Below are positions 24,721 through 32,821 of a stretch of DNA of 39,874 bases, in pieces. The notes under the pieces were generated by a model. That model was given only the letters and a program-made list of their open reading frames with translations. It searched no databases and was not told the origin of the DNA. The position numbers were made by a program, and so were the translations under genes. Every line of letters begins with the position of its first letter. Position 1 is the first letter of the stretch. This stretch comes from JAAYDH01 sp964345825 (GTDB lineage Bacteria; Bacillota_I; Bacilli_A; RFN20; CAG-826), in NCBI GenBank assembly GCA_964345825.1, contig CAYFSI010000006.1:1-39874 (forward strand). The letters are read 5' to 3'.

Positions 24721-25089
24721 TTACATTTTCTCAATTGTCGTTCCTAGTGGGAGCAACATTAAACGGGCAAATTTAAACATTTGCAATCCACAGGGAATAA
24801 AGAGAATAGTGACACATAAAACAGCGCCCAAGATGTACATGGACAACGCTGCTTCCCAACCAAAGAAAATAGCCCATAAAACATTTAAAAACATTTTGAA
24901 ACCTGTCTCTGATGTGAATTGTGGTTCATAGCCGAATGGCCATAAAGCCAAACGAGCAAATTTAAAAAATTGAAGACCAATCGGAATAAATAGAATAGTA
25001 ATGCATAGCAAAACCCCAGTAATGAAGTAACTTAATGCTAACCACCACCCAACAAAAATTGCCCAAAGAATGTTACCAAAAGTTTTCAT
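24721..25089 (-). CDS. YccF-domain membrane protein with an internal repeat
   Basis: A 122-residue membrane protein of the YccF (DUF307) type, made of two near-repeats of about 50 residues. Each contains N-x-L-W-A-I-F-x-G-W, then LC-x-TILFIP-x-GLQ-x-FKFARL-x-L-x-P. The halves correspond to residues about 6-55 and 68-117 and give about four membrane segments. The role of YccF proteins is unknown. It follows preA after a hairpin and precedes ppa. Its ribosome site is weak (GAAAG). Confidence 0.82.
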   Translation of the reverse strand: MKTFGNILWAIFVGWWLALSYFITGVLLCITILFIPIGLQFFKFARLALWPFGYEPQFTSETGFKMFLNVLWAIFFGWEAALSMYILGAVLCVTILFIPCGLQMFKFARLMLLPLGTTIEKM

Positions 25090-25115
25090 ATTTTTTTCTT
25101 TCTTTCATTAAATGA

Positions 25116-25142
25116 AAGCCCATCGCATAAAACAATGGGCTT
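25116..25142 (-). terminator. hairpin between preA and the YccF gene
   Basis: AAGCCCAT pairs with ATGGGCTT around an 11-base loop. On the minus strand it is followed by TCATTTAATG. An adjacent palindrome (TTTCATTAAATGAAA) overlaps one arm. The U tract is poor, so this may be a partial terminator or a processing hairpin. Confidence 0.5.
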
Positions 25143-25151
25143 ATTGAGATT

Positions 25152-26423
25152 TTAGATTTTATCGACGTTCTCTTGAAGAACAAGTCTAGCTAAATTTTTC
25201 GGTTTACGTCCAGGCTTGAGCATTCTTTCACCTGGTTTAATCGCTCCAACTGGGCAGACGAGACCGCAGAGTAAACAGCCAACACATTTATCATGGTTGC
25301 AGCTTGGGCGGCGTGTCTCTTCATTCCATTCAATGGCTTGGTGAGCACCATCGTAACAAGAGATGTAGCATCTTCCACAACCGACGCATTTATCGCTATT
25401 GATTTCAGGGAATACCTTGTAATCACGATCGAGTTCTTCGGCTGGAATGAGATTCTTATTAGCTAAGCCGACTAAATCTTCAAGATGATCGACACCTTCT
25501 TGTTCCATGTAATGAGCTAAACCATTACACATATCTTCGACGATGCGATAACCATATTGCATGATTCCGGTTGTGACTTGCAAGTTTTTACACCCGAGTA
25601 AGATAAATTCAGCAGCATCTTCCCAAGTTTCAATTCCGCCGATGCCAGAAATTTCCGCACCTTTGAGTTTTGGATGATTTCTCATCTGTTGAATGAATCG
25701 TAAGGCAACTGGTTTGACGGCTTTGCCAGAATATCCAGAAATGGATGACTTACCATTAATGATTGGTAAGCCTACTTTTTTGTCTAAATCAATGTTGATA
25801 ATCGATTTAATAGTGTTAATAGCAGAGATGCCATCAGCTCCGCCTTCTAAAGAGGCGATGGCTGGATCACACATATCAGTGATATTTGGAGTCATCTTGG
25901 CCATGAACGGCAATTTGGTGGCGCGACGAACAGCTGCGCAATATTTACGGCAAAGTTCGGGGCTACTTCCAACGTCAGATCCCATCGCGTGTGAAGTCAT
26001 TTGCGGGCATGAAAAGTTTAATTCAATCATGTCAGCACCAGCTTCAGTAACGAGGCGAGCTAAGACTTCCCAATCTTCTTCATTGCTTCCCATAATAGAG
26101 GCAATGAGGACTTGGTGGGGATAGTTTTTCTTTAAACGAGCAAGGTCGGCGAGATTCTCTTCAAGAGAATGCTCAGCGATTTGTTCCATATTTTTGAAAC
26201 CAACAAATGGTTCGGCTTCTTTTGTTAAAGCATCAAAACGAGGTGAAACTTCATCGATGACATAATGTTTCGGTCCGATAGTTTTGAATACTACTCCACC
26301 CCAGCCTGATTCATAAGCTTTGGCGCACATGTCATAACAGTTTCCGACAGGAGAAGAAGATAAACAGAAAGGATTCGGGAATTTGACACCCATAAAGGTG
26401 ATTGATAAATCTTTACGTACCAT
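25152..26423 (-). CDS. preA: NAD-dependent dihydropyrimidine dehydrogenase, PreA subunit
   Basis: A 423-residue flavoprotein subunit with an FMN-binding TIM barrel of the dihydroorotate-dehydrogenase type (about 1-330; FSCPQM, KMTPNI, GIGGIETWEDAAEFI) and a C-terminal bacterial ferredoxin with two 4Fe-4S clusters (CVGCGRCYISCYDG and CVGCLLCGLVCPVGA). PreA with PreT reduces uracil and thymine, or runs the reverse reaction. One base separates it from preT, with an AAGAGGT site made from the preT end. Dihydroorotate dehydrogenase itself is a less likely alternative because of the ferredoxin tail and the PreT partner. Confidence 0.9.
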   Translation of the reverse strand: MVRKDLSITFMGVKFPNPFCLSSSPVGNCYDMCAKAYESGWGGVVFKTIGPKHYVIDEVSPRFDALTKEAEPFVGFKNMEQIAEHSLEENLADLARLKKNYPHQVLIASIMGSNEEDWEVLARLVTEAGADMIELNFSCPQMTSHAMGSDVGSSPELCRKYCAAVRRATKLPFMAKMTPNITDMCDPAIASLEGGADGISAINTIKSIINIDLDKKVGLPIINGKSSISGYSGKAVKPVALRFIQQMRNHPKLKGAEISGIGGIETWEDAAEFILLGCKNLQVTTGIMQYGYRIVEDMCNGLAHYMEQEGVDHLEDLVGLANKNLIPAEELDRDYKVFPEINSDKCVGCGRCYISCYDGAHQAIEWNEETRRPSCNHDKCVGCLLCGLVCPVGAIKPGERMLKPGRKPKNLARLVLQENVDKI

Positions 26424-26424
26424 T

Positions 26425-27654
26425 TTATTTACCTCTTACAAATTGTTTGACAGCATAAGCGACTTCTTTACCAGTCCTCACACCCCAAACAACAGTTTTT
26501 TCTCCATGAGCAATATCTCCAGCAACAAAGATTTTGCTATTTTTAAGGTGGTTGCCTTCAAAGGTTACTTCACCGCGATTAATTTCGAGACCTAATCCTG
26601 CTGGATCAACACATTGTCCAACAGCGAGAATAATCAAATCAGCCTTAATTTTTAATTCGCTAGGAATGATGCGGTGTTTAAACTTTACAATTCCGCCGCG
26701 AGCTGTACCGACAGGAATGTATCCATCTACGATGGTAACACCTTGTTCTTGGGCTGATTTCAATTCTTTTTCACTGGCTCTAAATTCACTAAATTGTTCA
26801 TAGACAACATCGGTGACATGTGGGCAACCTAAAAGTTTTAAAGTTGTCACAGTATCCATGGCGACATCGCCACCACCGATGACGAGGACATTCTCCGGAA
26901 TTTTTACTTTTCCTTTACGCGATTTAACTTGTTTGAGCCAATCGACCGCTAATTTTACCTTGCGGTTATTTTCAAACATCGGTAAAACTTTGCCTTTGCT
27001 CGCGCCAATCGCAATAATAACAGCATCGTTTTCTTTTTCTAAATCTTCTAAAGAAACATCAACTCCTATACGAGTATTAAGAGCAATATCAACTCCAAGA
27101 CGGACAATGCGGTTTATCTCGCAATCAACTACTGAATTCGACAAGCGATATTCAGGGATTCCATACCTGAGGTATCCTCCAGCTTGAGCGTCCTTTTCAT
27201 AAATGGTAACTTTAAATCCTTCAAGGGCTAATTCAGCAGCGGCAGTTAATCCACCAGGACCACTACCAATAACAGCAACTTTTTTGCCATTTAGAGGTTT
27301 TGGCTCCCAAATTTCCATTTTGGTTGCTGCTTCAAAATCAGTGATGTATCTTTGAATTCGCCCAATATCAATGGGCTTATCAATACCACTTCGAGAACAA
27401 CCATCCTGACAATATTTTTCGGTTGGGCAAACACGGGCACAAATCGCTCCAAGAGCGTTGTTAATTCTAACCGTTTCAGCAGCGCCTTTTAGATTCTTAA
27501 AGCGAACTGAACGGATGAATTTGGCTGGATCTGTTCCAGCTGGACAATGTTGTGAGCACGGAGCATCAAGGCATAGTAAGCAACGGGATGCTTCTTCCAT
27601 AACTAACCGTGGGCTATACCCTGCTTCGTATTCTTCTTGGTATTTTTTGGACAT
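26425..27654 (-). CDS. preT: NAD-dependent dihydropyrimidine dehydrogenase, PreT subunit
   Basis: A 409-residue FAD- and NAD(H)-binding iron-sulfur subunit related to the small glutamate synthase subunit. The N-terminal cluster domain has CLLCLDAPCSQHCPAG and ICARVCPTEKYCQDGC. The FAD site is VAVIGSGPGGLTAAAELA, the nucleotide site VLVIGGGDVAMDT and the second FAD motif FVAGDIAHG. It passes electrons from NAD(P)H to PreA. A GltD-like role is less likely, since no large GltB subunit is near and preA follows directly. GGAGAGGAG precedes the start. Confidence 0.9.
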   Translation of the reverse strand: MSKKYQEEYEAGYSPRLVMEEASRCLLCLDAPCSQHCPAGTDPAKFIRSVRFKNLKGAAETVRINNALGAICARVCPTEKYCQDGCSRSGIDKPIDIGRIQRYITDFEAATKMEIWEPKPLNGKKVAVIGSGPGGLTAAAELALEGFKVTIYEKDAQAGGYLRYGIPEYRLSNSVVDCEINRIVRLGVDIALNTRIGVDVSLEDLEKENDAVIIAIGASKGKVLPMFENNRKVKLAVDWLKQVKSRKGKVKIPENVLVIGGGDVAMDTVTTLKLLGCPHVTDVVYEQFSEFRASEKELKSAQEQGVTIVDGYIPVGTARGGIVKFKHRIIPSELKIKADLIILAVGQCVDPAGLGLEINRGEVTFEGNHLKNSKIFVAGDIAHGEKTVVWGVRTGKEVAYAVKQFVRGK

Positions 27655-27693
27655 TTTAGTCTCCTCTCCAAGTTAAGAACAATCTTTAGTGTT

Positions 27694-27721
27694 ATTTTAT
27701 CAAAGATACAGGCATTGTGAA
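27694..27721 (-). promoter_or_regulatory. promoter of preT-preA
   Basis: On the minus strand, TTCACA (27721-27716) and TG-A-TAAAAT (hexamer 27699-27694) are 16 bases apart. Transcription would begin about 33 bases before the preT start. The rest of the 27655-27827 interval contains only the gpsA terminator and AT-rich sequence. Confidence 0.6.
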
Positions 27722-27776
27722 CATATTTTTGTTAAGTTTGTTTATCTTAAACCATCCATTTCAAGAAAATGAACAA

Positions 27777-27804
27777 AAAAATGAATCATTTTCGATTCAT
27801 TTTT
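27777..27804 (-). terminator. rho-independent terminator after gpsA
   Basis: AAAATGAATC (27777-27787, minus one base of loop edge) pairs with GATTCATTTT (27794-27804) around ATTTTC. On the minus strand the stem continues into a run of Ts (TTTTTTTG). It ends the adhE-gpsA operon. Confidence 0.82.
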
Positions 27805-27827
27805 CATTTAATCGAAGAAGGAGAGAT

Positions 27828-28856
27828 TTAGTTCATTACATCATCTTCAGTAAATATTAAGCCTTTAATTTCGTCTTTCTTTCTTCTAGAGAAAAGTTTA
27901 TTGATGGTTTGGGTAACATCTAATTTATCGTGAACAACTTCATAGACAACATCGATAATAGGAAGTTCAACATGATATTTGGACTCTAATTCTTTAGCGG
28001 CTTCAAGGGCATACAATCCTTCAACAACTTGTCCAACCTCGGCAAGTGTTTTTTGTAGTGAATATCCCTTACCAAGCAAATATCCTGCCTTGTGATTACG
28101 TGAATGAACGCTGGTGGCAGTCACAACAATGTCTCCAATACCAGCTAAGCCAATAAAGGTCTTTTCGTGGCATCCCATGGCTTTGCCAAGTTTAGTGATT
28201 TCCACAAGGCCACGAGTAATAATGGCTGCTTTGGCGTTATCACCATAACCAAGACCATCAGACAGACCTGCGGCTAATGCAATGATGTTTTTCAAAGCAC
28301 CGCTTATTTCTACTCCTAAAACATCCGGGTTCGTGTAGACGCGCATGGTTTCATTAGAAAAAGTATCCTGTACTACTTGAGCAATTTTGGGATTTTGACA
28401 GGCAGAGACAATAAGAGTTGGCAATCCAATCGCGACTTCTTCAGCGTGAGTAGGTCCAGAAAGAGATACATAATCAAATTCTTTTCCCAAAACATCTTCT
28501 AAAATTTCGCTCATAGTCATGAGAGTTTTTGGTTCAATCCCCTTAGCGACATTGACAATAATTTGATTAGAGTTCAAATATGGTTTGGCCAATTCTGCGG
28601 TTTGGCGAATAAAAACTGAAGGAGTGGCAAAAACGATAATTGACTTACCGTGACAGACTTCTTTTAAGTCGGTCGAAAAATGGAGATTGTCCGATAAAAC
28701 GCAATTAGGAAGATTCTTGTGAAGATGGGTATTTTTTAAAACATCAATTTCCTCTTCAAAACGCGACCAAAGTGAGACCTGATGTCCACTTTTAGCGAGC
28801 ATATTTGCCAAGGCAGTGCCCCAAGTGCCGGCACCTATTATTCCGATTTTTTTCAA
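27828..28856 (-). CDS. gpsA: glycerol-3-phosphate dehydrogenase [NAD(P)+]
   Basis: It makes sn-glycerol-3-phosphate from dihydroxyacetone phosphate for phospholipid synthesis. It is 342 residues long. The Rossmann motif GIIGAGTWGTALANML is at the N-terminus. The catalytic region has SGPTHAEEV and SGALKNIIALAAGLSDGLGYGDNAKAA, with the conserved lysines. It follows adhE by one base and ends at a terminator. Sharing an operon with adhE makes sense as both consume NADH, but any joint regulation is inference. Confidence 0.96.
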   Translation of the reverse strand: MKKIGIIGAGTWGTALANMLAKSGHQVSLWSRFEEEIDVLKNTHLHKNLPNCVLSDNLHFSTDLKEVCHGKSIIVFATPSVFIRQTAELAKPYLNSNQIIVNVAKGIEPKTLMTMSEILEDVLGKEFDYVSLSGPTHAEEVAIGLPTLIVSACQNPKIAQVVQDTFSNETMRVYTNPDVLGVEISGALKNIIALAAGLSDGLGYGDNAKAAIITRGLVEITKLGKAMGCHEKTFIGLAGIGDIVVTATSVHSRNHKAGYLLGKGYSLQKTLAEVGQVVEGLYALEAAKELESKYHVELPIIDVVYEVVHDKLDVTQTINKLFSRRKKDEIKGLIFTEDDVMN

Positions 28857-28857
28857 T

Positions 28858-31473
28858 TTAGTTTCCTCGATAGGCTTTTCTCAAAATTTCTACCATATCA
28901 TCAACCATTGGTAAACGAGGATTAGCAGGTGAACATTGATCTTCATAGGCTAATTCAGCAATATTTCTTAAATGTGACTCCCAATCGGTTTCTTTAATGC
29001 CATAAGCTTCAAAATTGGGGTCGAGTCCGATTTCGCGAATCAATTTCAAAACAGCTTGGGCAAGAGATTCGACTCCTTCGGCTGGGGTGCTAGCCTTTAG
29101 ACCAAGTAATTGAGCGATTTCTTGATATTTCTTATCTGCACAATAAACATTATATTTTGGCCAAACTGACAGTTTGCTAGGAACGCTACCGTTATAGCGA
29201 ATAACGTGAGGGAGGAGGATTGCACAAGTATAACCGTGAACTGTGTGAAATTCCGCACCGACTTTATGAGCCATTGAATGGGCCATTCCTAAGAAAGCAT
29301 TAGCAAATGCCATACCGGCAATCGTCGCTGCATTGTGCATTTTTTCACGAGCTTCTAAGTCATGTGGTCCGTCTTTAACAGCACGGGGCAAATAGTCAAA
29401 AACGAGTTTAATTGCTTTTAAGCAAAGTCCATCGGTATAATCATTGGCCATCACTGAAACATAAGCTTCAACAGCGTGAGTCAAAACATCCATACCAGTC
29501 ATAGCAGTGACTTTGGGTGGAAGGTTGGTGGTAAACTCGGGATCAATAATCGCGATAGTCGGAGTTAATGAATAATCCGCTAATGGATATTTCTTGTTAT
29601 TTTTCTTATCGGAAATAACGGCAAAAGGAGTGACTTCACTTCCTGTTCCACTAGTTGTCGGGATGCAAATGAGGCGTGATTGTTTTCCTAATTCAGGATA
29701 TTTAAAAGCACGTTTACGAATATCCATGAATTTCTGTTTTAAATCATCAAAGTTGATTTCTGGATGTTCATAGAAGAGCCACATTCCTTTGGCGGCATCC
29801 ATGACTGAACCTCCACCTAAGGCAATGATTGTGTCAGGTTTGAAAATATTCATCATTTCCGTTCCTTTGCGAACGGTTTCGATATCTGGATCGGGTTCAA
29901 CGGCAGAAAACAATTGCATGACAACTTTATTGCGGCGTGAGTTGAGCATATCAGCAATCTTTTTAAAGAAGCCTAGCTCCACCATTGATGTATCAGTGAC
30001 GATAAAGACTTTTGTTAAATCTTTGCAGGATTGTAAATATTGAATTGAATTTCGCTCGAAGTAAATCTTTCGAGGCACTTTAAACCATTGCACAGTATTT
30101 CTCCTTTTTCCTACTTTTTTGATATTTAATAGATTAACAGCGCTGATGTTACCACCGATGGAATTGTGGCCATAACTTCCACATCCAAGAGTCATGGATG
30201 GGAGGAAAGAGTTATAGACATTTCCAATACCACCAAAGGTGGCAGGAGAATTCCAAATGATACGCATCGCTTTGACTTTTTCACCAAATTCATCAGCCAT
30301 TGCTTGCTCTTTACAGTGGATGACCGCACTATGTCCAAGGCCATAAAAAGCAACCATCTCTTCTGATCTTTCAAAGCCCTCTTTTTCGTTTTTGACTTTG
30401 AATAAAGCGAGAACTGGGGATAATTTTTCTCTGCTAATTGGCTCTTTAGCACCGACAATATTGCAATTTACAAGAAGAATGGAAGTGTCTTTAGGAACAC
30501 TAAAACCAGCTTGTTCAGCAATAAATTGAGCGGTCTGCCCCACTACAACGGGGTTCAATTTGCCTAATTCAGCATCTTTATCGCCAAAGGCATAGCCAAA
30601 CATATAACGAGATAATTTTACCTTTTCTTCATCATTGACAAGGTAAGCTTTGAAGCGTTTGAAAAGATTAATGGTTTCATCATAAATCTCTTCATCGACA
30701 ATTGCGGCTTGTTCCGAAGCACACACCATGCCATTATCAAAAGATTTGGAAAGAACAATGTCGTTAACAGCTTGTTCGACATGACAACTTTTGTTCATAT
30801 AAGCAGGGACGTTCCCCGCTCCGACGCCCATGGCAGGTTTTCCACAACTATAAGCAGCCTTGACCATCGCATTGCCACCAGTGGCTAAGATAGTTGCCAC
30901 ATCCGGGTGATTCATCAAAGCGCTAGTTGATTCCATGCTTGGATGCTCAATCCATTGGATGCAATTTTTTGGTGCGCCAGCAGCTTCAGCGGTTTCTTTC
31001 ATCACAATTGCGGCTTGTTTACTACATTGCTGAGCGTTTGGATGGAAAGCAAAAATAATTGGGTTGCGAGTTTTTAAACATATCAGAGATTTAAAAATAA
31101 CGGTTGAGGTGGGATTGGTAACCGGGGTGATACCACAGATAACACCAATAGGTTCAGCAATTTCAGTGATGCCAGTCACAGGATCATCAGAAATCACTCC
31201 GACCGTTTTGAGATGTCGCATATTATTAACTACGTATTCGCAAGCAAAGAGATTCTTGGTCGCTTTGTCTTCAAAGACACCGCGTTTTGTTTCTTCAATG
31301 GCAGCCTTGGCTAAAGAACCATGATGATCTAATCCAGCGACACTACACTTAGCGACGATATAGTCGATTTGCTCTTGTGTAAAACCTTCAAATTCCTCGA
31401 GGGCTTGCATTCCATTAGCGACTAATTCATCAACTTCTTTTTGGAAATCTGGAACTGGGGTGTTATTGACCAT
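28858..31473 (-). CDS. adhE: bifunctional aldehyde-alcohol dehydrogenase AdhE
   Basis: It reduces acetyl-CoA to acetaldehyde and then ethanol, regenerating two NAD+. I start at the ATG at 31473 (871 residues), which lies seven bases after GAGG; an ATG two codons upstream is only one base from it. The N-terminal aldehyde dehydrogenase half has the catalytic cysteine in DNGMVCASEQA and the nucleotide site ATGGNAMVKAA. The C-terminal iron-dependent alcohol dehydrogenase half has GGGSVMDAAK, and metal ligands in HAVEAYVSV, MAHSMAHKVGAEFHTVHG and related histidines. It is the main fermentative gene in the window, likely to form spirosomes like other AdhE. Confidence 0.96.
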   Translation of the reverse strand: MVNNTPVPDFQKEVDELVANGMQALEEFEGFTQEQIDYIVAKCSVAGLDHHGSLAKAAIEETKRGVFEDKATKNLFACEYVVNNMRHLKTVGVISDDPVTGITEIAEPIGVICGITPVTNPTSTVIFKSLICLKTRNPIIFAFHPNAQQCSKQAAIVMKETAEAAGAPKNCIQWIEHPSMESTSALMNHPDVATILATGGNAMVKAAYSCGKPAMGVGAGNVPAYMNKSCHVEQAVNDIVLSKSFDNGMVCASEQAAIVDEEIYDETINLFKRFKAYLVNDEEKVKLSRYMFGYAFGDKDAELGKLNPVVVGQTAQFIAEQAGFSVPKDTSILLVNCNIVGAKEPISREKLSPVLALFKVKNEKEGFERSEEMVAFYGLGHSAVIHCKEQAMADEFGEKVKAMRIIWNSPATFGGIGNVYNSFLPSMTLGCGSYGHNSIGGNISAVNLLNIKKVGKRRNTVQWFKVPRKIYFERNSIQYLQSCKDLTKVFIVTDTSMVELGFFKKIADMLNSRRNKVVMQLFSAVEPDPDIETVRKGTEMMNIFKPDTIIALGGGSVMDAAKGMWLFYEHPEINFDDLKQKFMDIRKRAFKYPELGKQSRLICIPTTSGTGSEVTPFAVISDKKNNKKYPLADYSLTPTIAIIDPEFTTNLPPKVTAMTGMDVLTHAVEAYVSVMANDYTDGLCLKAIKLVFDYLPRAVKDGPHDLEAREKMHNAATIAGMAFANAFLGMAHSMAHKVGAEFHTVHGYTCAILLPHVIRYNGSVPSKLSVWPKYNVYCADKKYQEIAQLLGLKASTPAEGVESLAQAVLKLIREIGLDPNFEAYGIKETDWESHLRNIAELAYEDQCSPANPRLPMVDDMVEILRKAYRGN

Positions 31474-31550
31474 ATTCATACCTCGCTTAAAGACACTTTG
31501 ACTTTAACATGATAATAGTTTATATTTTTTTACCTTTTTCAACAACTCTA

Positions 31551-31564
31551 TTGATTAAAATCAA
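31551..31564. promoter_or_regulatory. candidate FNR-type binding site upstream of adhE
   Basis: TTGATTAAAATCAA contains perfect half sites TTGAT-N4-ATCAA, the FNR/CRP-family consensus known from enteric bacteria. It lies about 80 bases upstream of the adhE start and next to a TTGAAA/TATTAT or TATAAA promoter-like stretch (31542-31512), and about 55 bases before the divergent lipoprotein gene. It could serve either. No FNR-like protein is encoded in the window. Confidence 0.4.
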
Positions 31565-31607
31565 ACGTCTTTATATCAGGCTCGTTTCTTTATTGGACGA
31601 AATAGTT

Positions 31608-31613
31608 TATAGT
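31608..31613 (+). promoter_or_regulatory. -10 of a leaderless promoter for the lipoprotein
   Basis: TATAGT is followed by exactly six bases (TTCCTT) and then the ATG at 31620, so the first base of the ATG would be +1. No ribosome site and no good -35 are present. Confidence 0.5.
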
Positions 31614-31619
31614 TTCCTT

Positions 31620-32432
31620 ATGAAAAAGTGGATATTTTTGCCAATCATACTGCTATGTTTATCTGGATGCAATTCGCTAGATAATCCTTACTCTATTCCC
31701 GTTTATCAAAACATCGATATTGAAGTGAACGAGGAGAATTCGACTTTTATTGAAGTATCTAATATAGATGTGTCATTTCTCATAAACTCCAATAGCACTT
31801 TTGCCTTATTTCTCTATTCGAAGTCCTGCAATTATTGCGAAAGCGCAAAAGAAACTCTAAACACTTATTTTAGAAATAGCAATTTTCTAATTTATTCGCA
31901 CGAATATGTTCCCTTGGCTTATAGCAATCTCGTCAGCTCTTTTCCCTCAATCTTTCCGAGCCAATTTTCTAGCCCATCTCTTTACTTAATAAGCAAACAA
32001 TCATTAACCTATTCTTTTCACACAAAAGTTTTATTAAGTTACAGTAAATTTCGACCTGTCGCTGATCAACATATTTTAAACTCATATATCCAAACTTTTT
32101 CTGAGCAAAGCAGCTTTGATTATATTACCGAGAATCAAAGGGATGGTTTCGTTTTTTTATATGATGGTTTAAGCATTAAATCGTTGACAATATTTAATAA
32201 TGTAGTTCACCCCTTGGTGATTAAACAAAAAAAGAAATATGTCACTTTAATTAATAAAAATATACTTAATAATGATGTTTTTTTATCAATTTCACAATAT
32301 TATCAAATTGATGAAGAAGCTGACAATATTGCAATTTACAAAAACAAAAATGGAGATATTGTCTCCACTTTGTATTTGCAAGATGATGGTTTGGAACTAA
32401 ACTCGTTAATTAAGACTTATTTGTCTGAATAA
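31620..32432 (+). CDS. lipoprotein with a thioredoxin-like CNYC pair
   Basis: A 270-residue secreted lipoprotein. I start at the ATG at 31620, which opens the signal peptide MKKWIFLPIILLCLSGC with the lipobox L14-S15-G16-C17; the longer reading upstream covers promoter sequence. The mature protein has FALFLYSKSC-NYC (C70-C73) at the end of a strand, as in thioredoxins. The remaining 180 residues are rich in S, Y and I and match nothing I know. Design and mature start (CNS) repeat those of the lipoprotein at 23096. It stands alone on the plus strand and overlaps the end of atpC by 23 bases. Confidence 0.75.
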   Translation: MKKWIFLPIILLCLSGCNSLDNPYSIPVYQNIDIEVNEENSTFIEVSNIDVSFLINSNSTFALFLYSKSCNYCESAKETLNTYFRNSNFLIYSHEYVPLAYSNLVSSFPSIFPSQFSSPSLYLISKQSLTYSFHTKVLLSYSKFRPVADQHILNSYIQTFSEQSSFDYITENQRDGFVFLYDGLSIKSLTIFNNVVHPLVIKQKKKYVTLINKNILNNDVFLSISQYYQIDEEADNIAIYKNKNGDIVSTLYLQDDGLELNSLIKTYLSE

Positions 32433-32820
32433 GGCGTATACGATTCAAAGCGCGAGCAAGCGCTAATTTGGCTCGATTTTTATCGATGGTTTTATCTTCT
32501 AAATCATTTAACCTTTTTTCAGCTCTTTTTTGAGCATCAATAGCGCGCTGCAAATTTATCTCATCTGAACGTTCAATTGAATCGAGCAATAGAATAATTC
32601 CGTTTTCGTTGATATTGATAATTCCTCCACCGATCGCATATAGATAGCGAACCGAATTGATTTCGATAACCATTTTAGAAATGACTAAAGTCGAAACCAA
32701 TGGGGCGTGGCCAGCCATAATTCCAAGTAAATAATCTTCGGACTGCACTTCTAAAAAAGTGGCGTTATTTCTTAAATAATGACCAAAGGGAGTATAGATA
32801 TCAACGTTAAATGATTTCAT
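32410..32820 (-). CDS. atpC: ATP synthase epsilon subunit
   Basis: The F1 central-stalk subunit, 136 residues. The N-terminal beta barrel (about 1-85) has VQSEDYLLGIMAGHAPLVSTL, the family hallmark, and the C-terminal helical hairpin (about 90-136) has AQKRAEKRLNDL. It is the last gene of the atp operon, one base after atpD. Its end is overlapped by the convergent lipoprotein gene. No terminator is seen after it. Confidence 0.95.
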   Translation of the reverse strand: MKSFNVDIYTPFGHYLRNNATFLEVQSEDYLLGIMAGHAPLVSTLVISKMVIEINSVRYLYAIGGGIININENGIILLLDSIERSDEINLQRAIDAQKRAEKRLNDLEDKTIDKNRAKLALARALNRIRLIQTNKS

Positions 32821-32821
32821 A

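Noticed and set aside
31593..31598. TTGGAC as -35 for the lipoprotein promoter
   Set aside because: It is only nine bases from TATAGT, too close to act as its -35.
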